DNA of 64,000 nt, from contig JARGGH010000016.1 of NCBI GenBank assembly GCA_029210945.1, forward strand, positions 1-64,000. Direction: 5' to 3'. The position numbers were made by a program, and so were the translations under genes. Of this stretch, positions 26,070-34,795 are shown piece after piece (the first letter of the stretch is position 1; each line of letters opens with the position of its first letter). Under the pieces are notes generated by a model. It did no database searches and was not told the DNA's origin. It was given only the letters and a program-made list of their open reading frames with translations. This DNA is from Anaerolineales bacterium. Its GTDB lineage: Bacteria > Chloroflexota > Anaerolineae > Anaerolineales > E44-bin32.

Positions 26070-28241
26070 ATGTTTAAAGAACAAACCTTCAGACTCGATT
26101 TAGATGGAAAAGAAGTTTCCATCTCAACCGGCAAGCTTGCCATGCAGGCTGGCGGTGCAGTGACCGTGCGCCAGGGCGAAACGGTGCTCATGGCGACGGC
26201 GACAATGAGCTCCGAGACCCGTCCGGGGATTAACTTCTTTCCCTTGCGGGTTGACTACGAAGAACGGTTGTATGCCGGCGGACGGATCCCCGGCTCGTTC
26301 TTCCGGCGCGAGGGGCGTCCCAGCGAAGCGGCGACCCTGATCGCCCGCCTGGTGGATCGTTCGATCCGCCCGCTGTTCCCCAAAGACCTGCGGAACGATG
26401 TCCAGGTGATCATCTATGCACTCTCCTCGGACGCTGAGACCCAGCTCGATCTGCTGGCGATCCTTGGCGCCTCCGCAGCGTTGACGATCTCTGATGTGCC
26501 CTTTGACGGGCCCGTCGGTGCGGTGCGCGTCGCCCGGGAAAACGGCAATTTCGTCTTCAACCCGACATACCAGGTCACCGAGCGTTCCGACCTGGATCTG
26601 AGGATTGCCGGCACGGACGATGCGCTCCTGATGGTCGAGAGTGGATCCGATGAGGTCGGTGAGGATGTTATCGTCCGCGCGATTGAAGAAGGCCATAAGG
26701 TCATCCGGCCGCTCGTCGAACTCCAGGAACAGATGCGCAGCGCGGTAGGCAAGGAGAAGCGTGAATATGCATCCATCAAACTGGATGATGATATCCGCGC
26801 TCAAGTGAAAACCTGGCTCGGAGACAAGGTCGATAAGATTGTCGAGGAGCCGCTCGAGAAGTCAGCGCAGGATCAGGCGATCAACGAACTTCGTGCCCAA
26901 CTGCTCGAAGCGTTGGGCGGCGAAGATGGCCTGGATGATGGCGCCCTGCGTGAATCCTTCGAGGATATCCACAAAGAATCCGTTCGAGCCCAGATCATCG
27001 AAAAGCAGAAACGTCCTGATGGTCGGGGACCGCAGGATGTCCGCGAAATCACAGGCGAAGTCGATATCAGCCCGCGTGCGCATGGCTCAGGACTCTTCAC
27101 GCGTGGTCAAACCCAGGTGCTCACGCTGGCGACGCTGGGCACGCCGCGCGAACGACAGGAATTGGATGGTTTGTCGCCGCGTGATGAAAAGCGCTACATG
27201 CATCACTACAATTTCCCGCCGTTCTCGGTTGGTGAGGTTCGCCCGCTTTTCGGCGCCTCGCGACGTGAGATCGGGCACGGCGCGCTGGCAGAGCGCGCGT
27301 TGATGCCCGTGCTGCCGCCGGAAGACGAATTCCCTTACACGATGCGGCTCGTCTCTGAAGTGCTCTCCTCCAATGGGTCAACCTCGATGGCATCCGTTTG
27401 CGGCTCCACGCTTGCCCTGATGGACACCGGTGTGCCGATCAGTGCCCCGGTCGCCGGGATCGCCATGGGGCTGGTTAAACGGGGAGATAAGTACATCGTC
27501 CTCACTGACATCCAGGGTCTCGAAGATCACCTGGGCGATATGGACTTCAAGGTTGCGGGAACACGCAATGGCGTGACTGCACTGCAGATGGATGTCAAGA
27601 TCAAAGGCATCACACCTGAGATCATGTCGATCGCGCTGGCACAGGCAAAGGACGCCCGCCTGCATATCCTCGACCGCATGCAAACCGCGATCGAGCAGCC
27701 GCGTCCTGATCTGAAAGAGCATGCCCCGCGCATGACCGTGATCAAGATCGATCCCGAAAAGATCGGCGCAGTGATCGGACCCGGTGGAAAGGTCATCCGC
27801 AGTCTCCAGGAGGAGACCAACACCCGCATCGATATCCAGGATGACGGCACAGTCTTCATCGCAGCGACGAACAAAGAAGGTGCTGAGCAGGCCCGCAATA
27901 TGGTCGAGAGCCTGACTGAAGAGGCCGTCGTTGGCCGTATCTACACCGGGAAGGTGGTTCGTACGACGGACTTCGGTGCGTTCGTCGAAGTCTTGCCTGG
28001 CACGGATGGACTGGTGCACATCTCCCAGCTTGACACGGAACATGTGAAGAGCGTTGAGGATGTGGCCAAGGTTGGCGATGAGATCACCGTCATGGTGACG
28101 AATATCGATTCGCAGGGCAAAGTCCGCCTATCACGCCAGGCCGTGCTTGAAGGCTGGTCGGTCGAAGAGGCGCAGGAACGCGATCGCAAACCGAAGAGCA
28201 GCCGCGGGGGTGGTCGAAACCGGGGCCCAAGGCGCAGCTAG
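26070..28241 (+). CDS. pnp: Polyribonucleotide nucleotidyltransferase (PNPase)
   Basis: Phosphorolytic 3'-5' exoribonuclease of mRNA decay. Order: first RNase PH domain (residues about 10-230, with RIPGSFFRREGRPSE), helical linker, second RNase PH domain (about 325-540, with STSMASVCGSTLALMDTGVP and EDHLGDMDFKVAGT), KH domain with the GPGGK loop, and an S1 domain beginning TGKVVRTTDFGAFVEV near residue 630. With the ATG at 26070, which has GGGAGGGA upstream, the product has 723 residues, normal for the family. An upstream in-frame extension of 30 codons is not similar to anything and is rejected. Confidence 0.96.
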   Translation: MFKEQTFRLDLDGKEVSISTGKLAMQAGGAVTVRQGETVLMATATMSSETRPGINFFPLRVDYEERLYAGGRIPGSFFRREGRPSEAATLIARLVDRSIRPLFPKDLRNDVQVIIYALSSDAETQLDLLAILGASAALTISDVPFDGPVGAVRVARENGNFVFNPTYQVTERSDLDLRIAGTDDALLMVESGSDEVGEDVIVRAIEEGHKVIRPLVELQEQMRSAVGKEKREYASIKLDDDIRAQVKTWLGDKVDKIVEEPLEKSAQDQAINELRAQLLEALGGEDGLDDGALRESFEDIHKESVRAQIIEKQKRPDGRGPQDVREITGEVDISPRAHGSGLFTRGQTQVLTLATLGTPRERQELDGLSPRDEKRYMHHYNFPPFSVGEVRPLFGASRREIGHGALAERALMPVLPPEDEFPYTMRLVSEVLSSNGSTSMASVCGSTLALMDTGVPISAPVAGIAMGLVKRGDKYIVLTDIQGLEDHLGDMDFKVAGTRNGVTALQMDVKIKGITPEIMSIALAQAKDARLHILDRMQTAIEQPRPDLKEHAPRMTVIKIDPEKIGAVIGPGGKVIRSLQEETNTRIDIQDDGTVFIAATNKEGAEQARNMVESLTEEAVVGRIYTGKVVRTTDFGAFVEVLPGTDGLVHISQLDTEHVKSVEDVAKVGDEITVMVTNIDSQGKVRLSRQAVLEGWSVEEAQERDRKPKSSRGGGRNRGPRRS

Positions 28242-28274
28242 CCGGACTTAGCGATTCTGCGCAGAACCAGAAAT

Positions 28275-28308
28275 AAAAGCCACCTCAACAACGAAGAGGT
28301 GGCTTTTT
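28275..28308 (+). terminator. Intrinsic terminator after pnp
   Basis: AAAAGCCACCTC and GAGGTGGCTTTT form a twelve-base stem with a nine-base loop and a T-run, 34 bases after the pnp stop. Confidence 0.9.
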
Positions 28309-28391
28309 GGTTTCCGCGAGTCGTTTGTCGGCAGGGACCGCTTTCGATACAATCTAAGTATTCCAGGCAGAACAGATGGACAGGGGAAGCA

Positions 28392-29630
28392 ATGGCTGAA
28401 CCCGTAAGACCAGAAGATATCTCCTCACCCCCCTGGCAGCCAGGTACCCGGCTCGTCGTCGGCGTGCTCGTGACGCTGATCGTGATGGTCCTGGCCTATG
28501 TGCTCCGCAATCTGGTTGTGTCGGTTGTCATCGCTTTTCTTATCGCCTACATGCTCGATCCAATCGTCAGTTGGCTGGTTCAAAAGGCGCGTTTCCCACG
28601 TGTTATCGCGACCATTGTCGTCATGCTGATCTTCATCGCCGTGATTCTCGGTGCGACGACCGGGATCGGCTATGCTTTCTCACAGCGGATCGTCGATCTG
28701 GCTGCCCTTTTCTCCGATATCACCGTTGACATCCCATCCCGGCTCGAAATGATTGGCGATCTTCAATTTTCGATCGGACCCTGGGATTTTGATACGTCAG
28801 GGATCAGCATCGAACCGCTGATTTCTGACCTGGTTTCGTCGATCAGCCCGCTGCTCTCCCAGGCCGGTTCGTTGGTGGGCTCTGTCGCCATCGCGGCTGC
28901 CTCGGTGATCACAACGTTTTTCCTGGATATGGTGATCACGTTTTACTTGCTGCTCGATTTCAAGAAATTGCGTCCCGCTCTTGTCCGTCTGGTTCCGGAG
29001 ACCTACCGGGAAGATTTCGACTTTTTGCTTGAAGAGAGCAACCAAATCTGGCGCGCGTTCTTGCGCGGGTACATCATCCTGGCGCTGATCATCGGGCTGG
29101 CGGTTTTTATCACGATGAGCATCGCTGGGCTTGATTTCCCATTGGTTATGGGGCTGATCGGGGGCTTGCTTGAGATGGTGCCGATGTTCGGCCCGATCAT
29201 CTCGGCGATTATCGGCGCGCTGATCGCGCTGGCACAGCCTGCGAACCCGTGGGGGTTGACGCCGGTCGCGTTTTCGCTCTTGATCCTCGGCATCCTCACC
29301 TTGATTCAGCAGGTTGAGAATACGATCCTGGTGCCGCGCATCATGGGTGGAAACTTGAACTTGCATCCTCTGGCGGTCTTCCTTGCGATCATCGCGGGGG
29401 GCGCCCTGGGAGGGTTCTTTGGTATCCTGCTGGCCTCCCCCATCCTGGCTACGCTGCGGTTATTTTTTGGGTACATCTACAGCAAAGTCGTCGACGTTGA
29501 CGCACGCCCTGGCCCTTCGGTCGAGGCCTCTCAGCCGCGCAGCAGGGCAAATCTCACAAAGATCGGAGAGACTGCAGCGAATGTGTGGGATCGCCTGAAG
29601 AAGATGGCCGAGAACAGTGTGGAGGACTAG
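28392..29630 (+). CDS. AI-2E family transporter (PerM-like)
   Basis: Polytopic membrane protein of 412 residues with about eight hydrophobic segments. Features typical of the family are NLVVSVVIAFLIAYMLDPIVSWLV in the first part, the long extracellular loop, then LPMVMGLIGGLLEMVPMFGP-like residues near 265 and the late QQVENTILVPRIMGGNLNLHPL. Members export varied small molecules or ions, and a true AI-2 role is not shown. The ATG at 28392 has AGGGGA upstream; the open frame extends further 5' across the pnp terminator, which argues for this start. Confidence 0.9.
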   Translation: MAEPVRPEDISSPPWQPGTRLVVGVLVTLIVMVLAYVLRNLVVSVVIAFLIAYMLDPIVSWLVQKARFPRVIATIVVMLIFIAVILGATTGIGYAFSQRIVDLAALFSDITVDIPSRLEMIGDLQFSIGPWDFDTSGISIEPLISDLVSSISPLLSQAGSLVGSVAIAAASVITTFFLDMVITFYLLLDFKKLRPALVRLVPETYREDFDFLLEESNQIWRAFLRGYIILALIIGLAVFITMSIAGLDFPLVMGLIGGLLEMVPMFGPIISAIIGALIALAQPANPWGLTPVAFSLLILGILTLIQQVENTILVPRIMGGNLNLHPLAVFLAIIAGGALGGFFGILLASPILATLRLFFGYIYSKVVDVDARPGPSVEASQPRSRANLTKIGETAANVWDRLKKMAENSVED

Positions 29631-29633
29631 TGA

Positions 29634-30011
29634 GTGGAGTTGATCCGGCTCTCCGAATTGGAGCACGACGACGAGCGTTGTCTCTGCAATCGCACCGTTG
29701 ACCGTTCAGACCGAATTCTCTTGTGCCTTCACAACCTCTTCACCATGTTGATCTTCTGTGCGGTGGCCCCTCTTCTGATTGCACTTTATCTGCTGCAGGC
29801 TTCGATCGTTATCAGCCCGCGATCAATGGTGGGTTCCCCCGGTATGCTTGAAGGCATCAGCTGGCAAAATCTCATCTCCGTTCGCTGGGTTTTCGATCTC
29901 TCAGCCTGGGATCCGCCCATCGACGTCCGTGTTAAACGCCAGCATGGGGGTCCACGATCGTTCCTCGGGCGGCGCTGGACTGGTTGGAGAGGGCCGGCTG
30001 GCTGGACGTGA
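29634..30011 (+). CDS. Uncertain small membrane protein
   Basis: A GTG-started frame of 125 codons fills an otherwise empty 380 bases. It codes an acidic N-terminus, one hydrophobic segment near residues 35-60 (LFTMLIFCAVAPLLIALYLL), and a basic Trp/Gly/Arg-rich end that overlaps the next gene and looks non-coding. No family is recognised. It may be a short real protein with a wrong end, or chance. Confidence 0.3.
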   Translation: MELIRLSELEHDDERCLCNRTVDRSDRILLCLHNLFTMLIFCAVAPLLIALYLLQASIVISPRSMVGSPGMLEGISWQNLISVRWVFDLSAWDPPIDVRVKRQHGGPRSFLGRRWTGWRGPAGWT

Positions 30012-30859
30012 TGTCCTCGGTGGAATCGAAGATCCTCATCCGACCCGCGCGACCCGGCGATACCGGGCCGGTGTTTGCCTTCCTGCAGGAGGTCTGGGAG
30101 GGAGGCGATTATCTTCCCTCTGTGTGGAGTGAATGGCTCGGAGATCCTCAGGGGCAGCTGGTTGTCGCCGAGGTCAATGGCGAACCGATCGGCACCGGCA
30201 GGATTGCAGATTTGGGAGGGGGGGAGTTCTGGTTAGAGGGTTTGCGAGTCGCGGCAGGTTACCGGGGGAGAGGAGTCGCCGGGAAGATCCAGAGGCATCT
30301 GTTAAAGGTCTGGGAAAACGCTCGGGGAAAATCGATTGGCTTTTTAACTCATCGTGACCATACTGCGGTTCACGCGCTGGCCAGGGCCACGCAGTTTACC
30401 GAGCGTTTCAGGGTGCAGATGCTGCGCTGGGAGGCAGCTGGCGGCGCCCATGATTTCCAGCGCCGCGAAGATGGCGCGAAAGCCACAAAGCGGCTCGCCA
30501 GCTGGGCGGAAAGCCACGGTCTGGACGGCAGGATGGAAGCCGATTGGACCTATCCAGAAATTACCCCGGAAAGATTGCAACCTCAGGCAGTATGGTGCTG
30601 GCGGGACGAACGGGCTTTCACGGTGCTCGATCACGACGAGTGGGACGGTCAGGCCATCGCGGTGCTGGCGGGTCTCTGCGTGGAGACTGAAGATCTGGCG
30701 GCATTCTTCATGGATTTACGACGACTCTGTAGTATGCTGGATCTAACTGGTATGCGCTGGTTTGCGCCGCTGTCGTTTCTCCGTGTCCTGCAGGACGCGA
30801 ACGTAGACCCGCAGACCGTGGAAGATCTCGAAATGGTAGCCTACCTGAAGTTCCGATGA
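30011..30859 (+). CDS. GNAT family N-acetyltransferase
   Basis: Residues about 8-140 show the GNAT fold: ILIRPARPGDTGPVFAFLQEVW at the start, LVVAEVNGEPIGTGRI, and LEGLRVAAGYRGRGVAGKIQRHLL, where RGRGVA is the acetyl-CoA pyrophosphate loop (Q/RxxGxG/A). The second half, about 140 residues, is of unknown function. The ATG at 30011 directly precedes the conserved part. The stop overlaps the next start by four bases (ATGA). Confidence 0.85.
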   Translation: MSSVESKILIRPARPGDTGPVFAFLQEVWEGGDYLPSVWSEWLGDPQGQLVVAEVNGEPIGTGRIADLGGGEFWLEGLRVAAGYRGRGVAGKIQRHLLKVWENARGKSIGFLTHRDHTAVHALARATQFTERFRVQMLRWEAAGGAHDFQRREDGAKATKRLASWAESHGLDGRMEADWTYPEITPERLQPQAVWCWRDERAFTVLDHDEWDGQAIAVLAGLCVETEDLAAFFMDLRRLCSMLDLTGMRWFAPLSFLRVLQDANVDPQTVEDLEMVAYLKFR

Positions 30860-31188
30860 CAATCTTCGATTCGCTGAAAGAGACTTTGAGACGATGGCGG
30901 CACGATCCGGCCAGCAAAGGTGTCTCGCCGACGTATTCTTACCGCATCTTCTGGGTGAAGGAGGCGCTCAGGTGGACAGAGCAGGAGCGCAGGCAGATCC
31001 GCGAGGCGGTGGAAAAGATCGTCGGGGTGAATGATTTTGTGGCAGACGCCTATCACCGGCGCTACCGGCTGGAGCCATTCGACGGCCAGAAACACGCTGG
31101 GGAGAGCATATCCGTCCTTCACGATGTGTTGGCGGAACTGGATCGATACGATAAACAGGAGGATTTACACGATGACGCAAGCAGATGA
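30856..31188 (+). CDS. Conserved-looking small protein of unknown function
   Basis: 110 residues, highly charged, with helices such as KEALRWTEQERRQIREAVEKIVG and no signal or membrane segment. Overlap with the GNAT gene by ATGA and with the next small gene by 17 bases suggests an operon. No family recognised. Confidence 0.6.
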   Translation: MTIFDSLKETLRRWRHDPASKGVSPTYSYRIFWVKEALRWTEQERRQIREAVEKIVGVNDFVADAYHRRYRLEPFDGQKHAGESISVLHDVLAELDRYDKQEDLHDDASR

Positions 31189-31348
31189 GATGAACACCGA
31201 AACGATCGCAGAAACGTCGAATTTCATCCTATGGAAAGCGAATGAACCCGATGGTGAGATAACCTACCACCTGGAGCTGGGGACCGTTACGGTCCATTTT
31301 TTCCAGGAGGAGTGGGAGGAGTTTACCGAGCTGATCAAGGGGCTCTAG
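31172..31348 (+). CDS. Very small acidic protein of unknown function
   Basis: 58 residues ending in an aromatic/acidic segment, YHLELGTVTVHFFQEEWEEFTELIKGL. CAGGAGGA lies seven bases before the ATG, a strong ribosome binding site that decides this start over longer upstream frames. It overlaps the end of the preceding gene. Confidence 0.6.
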   Translation: MTQADEMNTETIAETSNFILWKANEPDGEITYHLELGTVTVHFFQEEWEEFTELIKGL

Positions 31349-31421
31349 GCAGTCCTGCGGTTGATACACCTGACCGGAGTCGGACGACACGCCAGCCAGC
31401 TGCCGTGGACCTGAGCGTGAT

Positions 31422-31450
31422 TTGTATATCCAAGCTGGGCATGCTATGAT
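31422..31450 (+). promoter_or_regulatory. Promoter of the phosphoribosyltransferase gene
   Basis: TTGTAT (31422-31427) and TATGAT (31445-31450) with a 17-base spacer, 33 bases before the ATG. Confidence 0.55.
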
Positions 31451-31483
31451 TTCCGGCTGAGAATTTCATCAGCGGTAGGTATC

Positions 31484-31990
31484 ATGCCACAGCGAAAAGA
31501 ATTGATCACATGGGATGAGGTTGGGAAACTGATTGATCACCTCATCCCTCAATTTCATACTGAATTCGACGCGATGGTGATCATCACGCGCGGCGGGATT
31601 ATCCCCGGGGGCTTGCTCTGCGAGGCGCTCGACGTCGAGGATGTGTTGACCGCGGCAGTTGATTTCCCGTTCGAGGCTCAACGCGACCAGTCCAAGTTGA
31701 TCGCCTGGCCGAAATTCATCCAGTTCCCGGAAGACGATCAGCTGACCGATCGCAACCTGCTGATCGTGGACGACGTCTGGGGGTCCGGGCGCACGATCAC
31801 AGCCGTGCGCAGCCGTGTGGCTGGCGCAGGCGGGTTTCCCTACACATGTGTGCTGCATTACAATCCTTATCGAAATCTCTTCGGGAAGCTCCGGCCGGAT
31901 TACTATGCCGCATTGACGGATGCCTATATTGTTTTTCCATGGGAAGTGGATCAGGGCCCTGATCGGGTGCTGTTAGACGAGCCTGAGTGA
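31484..31990 (+). CDS. Phosphoribosyltransferase (xanthine/hypoxanthine type)
   Basis: Type I PRTase fold of 168 residues. The PRPP-binding loop is LLIVDDVWGSGRTIT near residue 90, and VIITRGGIIPGGLLCEAL near residue 33 is the pyrophosphate loop region. Comparable proteins act in purine salvage. The base specificity cannot be read from the sequence, so no symbol is given. Confidence 0.8.
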   Translation: MPQRKELITWDEVGKLIDHLIPQFHTEFDAMVIITRGGIIPGGLLCEALDVEDVLTAAVDFPFEAQRDQSKLIAWPKFIQFPEDDQLTDRNLLIVDDVWGSGRTITAVRSRVAGAGGFPYTCVLHYNPYRNLFGKLRPDYYAALTDAYIVFPWEVDQGPDRVLLDEPE

Positions 31991-32032
31991 AACCGGCTCG
32001 GCGCGCCTGCCCGACCGCTTCGATTGCCTCGA

Positions 32033-32061
32033 TTGACAACGAATTTCCCGCTAAGTATAAT
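32033..32061 (+). promoter_or_regulatory. Strong consensus promoter upstream of the S1-domain gene
   Basis: TTGACA (32033-32038) and TATAAT (32056-32061), both perfect consensus, with a 17-base spacer. Start of transcription would be near 32068, giving a leader of about 160 bases before the ATG at 32231. Confidence 0.88.
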
Positions 32062-32177
32062 GATCCTGCGTTCGTAGGTGTGCAATCCAGGCTGTTCGTG
32101 CGAATTTTCTTTAGTAGAGGAGCGCGCCGAAACGGGTAGATCCGATACATGAGCATATCGTCGGATATCTTAGAGAG

Positions 32178-32214
32178 CCTGGTCGGCCTGTGAATGTGGC
32201 GGCCAGGATTTTTT
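32178..32214 (+). promoter_or_regulatory. Attenuator-like hairpin in the S1 gene leader
   Basis: CCTGGTCGGCC (32178-32188) pairs with GGCGGCCAGG (32198-32207) with one G-T and one bulged G, and is followed at once by TTTTTT. It looks like an intrinsic terminator placed between a perfect promoter and the gene 17 bases downstream. An earlier dyad (ATCCGA about 32132, TCGGAT about 32161) could form a competing structure. Confidence 0.6.
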
Positions 32215-32230
32215 GTGCCGGGGACCGGTG

Positions 32231-33286
32231 ATGAGTGACTCGGGGGAAGATCTGGAAGCGCTGCTCGCAAGCGAAGAACCGCTGAGTATGCCCGAACGGG
32301 GACATCTCCTTCAGGGCTATGTCCTGGCTGCAGATTCGGGTGGTCTGATCGTTGATCTGGGTCTAAAGCGCGATGGTGTTGTGCCCCGCTCGGACCTTGA
32401 CAAACTGTTCGCCGATGGGTGGCAAGTTGCACCGGGCGATGAAGTCTCGGTGATGGTCGTCGACCCTCTGGATAGGGATGGCAATCTGGTTGTATCGGTT
32501 GCTCAGGCCAGAGAAAGCTCGGACTGGATCGAAGCCCATCGAAGGATGGAAGCTGACGAGATATTTGAGGCGGAACCGGCGGCGTTCAACCAGGGTGGTT
32601 TAATCATCCCGTTTGGCCGAATATCCGGTTTCATGCCGGCCTCACATCTCACCGCCATGCCGCGTGGCTTGAACGCAGAAGAGCGGCCTGAATGGCTCCA
32701 GAGCATGGTTGGGAAGCAGATCCCGATGAAAATAATCGAGGTCGACCCCCAGCGTCAGCGTTTGATCTTCTCGGAGCGCAAGGCAATCCGTCAGTGGCGT
32801 GGGGAGCAAAAGGCGGACATCATCGCCGAGCTCAAAGAAGGCCAGGTTTTGCAGGGCGTGGTAACGAACCTGCGCGAATTCGGAGCCTTTGTCGATGTGG
32901 GCGGCGCGGACGGGCTGGTCCACATCTCTGAAATGGCCTGGACACGCGTTGAAAATCCTGCGGATATCGTCCAGGTAGGGGATCAAGTTGAGACGCTGGT
33001 GATTTATCTTGATCAGGAAAGTTGTCGGATCGGGTTGAGCATCAAGCAGCTGCAGCCCAGTCCGTGGGAAGCAGCCGTAGGAACATACGAAGCCGGCCAG
33101 CAGCTCGAAGGTCAGGTTACAGTGTTGACCTCATCGGGCGCATTTATCCGTATTGCTGAAAACCTGGAGGGCTTGCTGAAACTCCAGGAGATCGATGAAC
33201 TGCCGAATCCCGGTGACCGGGTTGACGTGAAGGTCATCGATTTTGATCCTGAGCATGAAAGGCTCGATCTCGAGCTTGTGCGATGA
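32231..33286 (+). CDS. Protein with four S1 RNA-binding domains (ribosomal S1-like)
   Basis: 351 residues made of four OB-fold S1 repeats: about 18-85 (LQGYVLAADSGGLIVDLG), 105-180 (GGLIIPFGRISGFMPASHL), 195-265 (LQGVVTNLREFGAFVDVGGADGLVHISEM) and 280-350 (LEGQVTVLTSSGAFIRI). The third is the most canonical. Such short S1 proteins serve as RpsA homologues in many phyla, helping mRNA binding to the 30S subunit. The following rpsU and infA fit a translation cluster. The start at 32231 is preceded by a weak site; a GTG three codons earlier is possible. Confidence 0.85.
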   Translation: MSDSGEDLEALLASEEPLSMPERGHLLQGYVLAADSGGLIVDLGLKRDGVVPRSDLDKLFADGWQVAPGDEVSVMVVDPLDRDGNLVVSVAQARESSDWIEAHRRMEADEIFEAEPAAFNQGGLIIPFGRISGFMPASHLTAMPRGLNAEERPEWLQSMVGKQIPMKIIEVDPQRQRLIFSERKAIRQWRGEQKADIIAELKEGQVLQGVVTNLREFGAFVDVGGADGLVHISEMAWTRVENPADIVQVGDQVETLVIYLDQESCRIGLSIKQLQPSPWEAAVGTYEAGQQLEGQVTVLTSSGAFIRIAENLEGLLKLQEIDELPNPGDRVDVKVIDFDPEHERLDLELVR

Positions 33287-33330
33287 ATATCATCAAAGCA
33301 CCTTGCTCGTGCGGAAGGAGGTGAGATTAC

Positions 33331-33522
33331 ATGCCGACAGTAAAATTGCGACCAAATGAATCGCAGGAACAGCTGCTTAAGCGCTTTCGCAAGAAAGTCG
33401 CCAAGAGCGGTGTTTTAAGCACCGTCCGGCGTAAACGCTGGTTTGTTTCCAAGAGTGAACTGCGTCGGATCCAGCGTAAGAAAGCCATACGAAGGTTGAA
33501 GCGACGCCAGAATAAAGACTAA
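33331..33522 (+). CDS. rpsU: 30S ribosomal protein S21
   Basis: 63 basic residues with the S21 pattern ESQEQLLKRFRKKVAKSGVLSTVRRKRWF. GAAGGAGGTGA ends six bases before the ATG, an almost perfect Shine-Dalgarno site. It lies between the S1-like gene and infA. Confidence 0.9.
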   Translation: MPTVKLRPNESQEQLLKRFRKKVAKSGVLSTVRRKRWFVSKSELRRIQRKKAIRRLKRRQNKD

Positions 33523-33545
33523 TCGCGCGGTTAATTGTTTCGAAC

Positions 33546-33568
33546 GACATCAACCTATGGTTGATGTC
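33546..33568 (+). other. Perfect hairpin between rpsU and infA
   Basis: GACATCAACC and GGTTGATGTC form a ten-base perfect stem with a TAT loop, followed by only TT. Without a T-run it is more likely an mRNA processing or stabilising element than a terminator. It ends 17 bases before the infA ATG. Confidence 0.6.
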
Positions 33569-33585
33569 TTGGTCCGGAGGGTTGG

Positions 33586-33834
33586 ATGGCCAATAAAGAG
33601 GAAAAAATTGTCATGGAAGGTACCGTCGTGGAGGCGCTGCCCGGAACCCAGTTCCGGGTCGAGCTCGACAACGAGCACGAGGTGCTCGCGTACCTTTCCG
33701 GAAAAATGAGACGCTATTACATTCGCATCCTGTTAGGGGATCGTGTGCGGGTGGAGCTCTCTCCGTACGATCTTTCGCGCGGCAGAATTACCTACCGCTA
33801 TCGAAAACAGACGGCATCACGCAGCGAAAGCTAG
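33586..33834 (+). CDS. infA: Translation initiation factor IF-1
   Basis: Single OB-fold protein that binds the ribosomal A site during initiation. The family blocks [65 protein letters not shown] are clear. It has 82 residues, about ten more than usual because of a basic/Ser tail after the core. CCGGAGGG lies upstream of the ATG. Confidence 0.95.
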   Translation: MANKEEKIVMEGTVVEALPGTQFRVELDNEHEVLAYLSGKMRRYYIRILLGDRVRVELSPYDLSRGRITYRYRKQTASRSES

Positions 33835-33841
33835 TCCTGGC

Positions 33842-34795
33842 CTAACCTCCGGAATCATCCATAGAATTCGAGCTGCCTCCTCGAGGGGCAGCTTTATTTT
33901 TCTCAAAGACCATCGCGCGCCAATCTTTCTCGCCTCGAACCTCGAGCAGATCAAGCCCTTGAGCATGCGTGGCTTCGAGGATCTGCCCGGTTTGATCGGC
34001 AAGGATCCCGGAGAGGATCAGTTTCGAGCCGGGATGGAGCAAGCGCGTCAAACCGCCGTGCAGCATCGAAATTAATACTTTCGTCAGGATGTTAGCCACG
34101 ATGATCTCCCCGGAGAGCGGATCTTCCGAGTTCTCAGCCAGAAGTTCATCGAGTGAGCCGGAGATCAGGGTAATACGGTCCGCGACTTGATTGAGCTCAG
34201 CGTTCTCGCGCGTCGATTGGATGGCGGCCGGGTCGCTATCGATGGCGATGACTTCGCCAGCACCAAGCAGCAGGCTGGCGATGCTTAGAATCCCTGACCC
34301 ACAGCCGATGTCATAGACACGATCGCCGCGTTTGATATGTTCTTCGAGCGCCTGGAGACAGAGACGTGAGGTTGGATGCGTCCCCGTGCCGAACGCCATG
34401 CCCGGCTCGAGCATTAATACCTTTCGGGAGCTTTCCGGCGGTTGATACCAGGCAGGGATCAGCAGGAGTCGCTCGCCGATCGGCATGGGGTGATAATGCT
34501 GGCGCCATTGCTCGGTCCAGTCTTGTTGTTCGACAAGCTGGTAGCCGGGGTCCGGGATGTGCTGGATCTGGCGCAGGTGCCAGAGGTCATGCTCGATCCG
34601 GTCTTTCAGCTGTTCTTCCGAACCATCGATCGGGAGATAGCCGCGCACCATGACCTGGTCGGAGGGTCTCGCCTGGTTTTCTTCGTCGATGATGAGTTCG
34701 GTGGCGACGCCGTGATGAACGTGGCGGCCGAGCACATCTGCGACTGCCTCAGCCAGTTCGCCATCGACGCATATGGATATCTCGAGCCACTTCAA
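33842..34795 (-). CDS. prmA: Ribosomal protein L11 methyltransferase
   Basis: SAM-dependent enzyme methylating ribosomal protein L11. The N-terminal 100 residues are the substrate-recognition part (WLEISICVDGELAEAVADVLGRH). The catalytic part has LEPGMAFGTGTHPTSRLCLQAL and the SAM loop VYDIGCGSGILSIASLLLGA, then DSDPAAIQSTRENAELN and IVANIL. 317 residues, full length. Its ATG overlaps the dnaJ stop by four bases, so it is the last gene of the heat-shock operon. Confidence 0.92.
   Translation of the reverse strand: MKWLEISICVDGELAEAVADVLGRHVHHGVATELIIDEENQARPSDQVMVRGYLPIDGSEEQLKDRIEHDLWHLRQIQHIPDPGYQLVEQQDWTEQWRQHYHPMPIGERLLLIPAWYQPPESSRKVLMLEPGMAFGTGTHPTSRLCLQALEEHIKRGDRVYDIGCGSGILSIASLLLGAGEVIAIDSDPAAIQSTRENAELNQVADRITLISGSLDELLAENSEDPLSGEIIVANILTKVLISMLHGGLTRLLHPGSKLILSGILADQTGQILEATHAQGLDLLEVRGEKDWRAMVFEKNKAAPRGGSSNSMDDSGG
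33871..33902 (+). terminator. Intrinsic terminator after infA, inside the prmA 3' end
   Basis: AGCTGCCTC pairs with GGGGCAGCT (one G-T) around a five-base loop, then TTATTTTT. It serves plus-strand transcripts from infA and overlaps the last codons of the convergent prmA. Confidence 0.65.
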
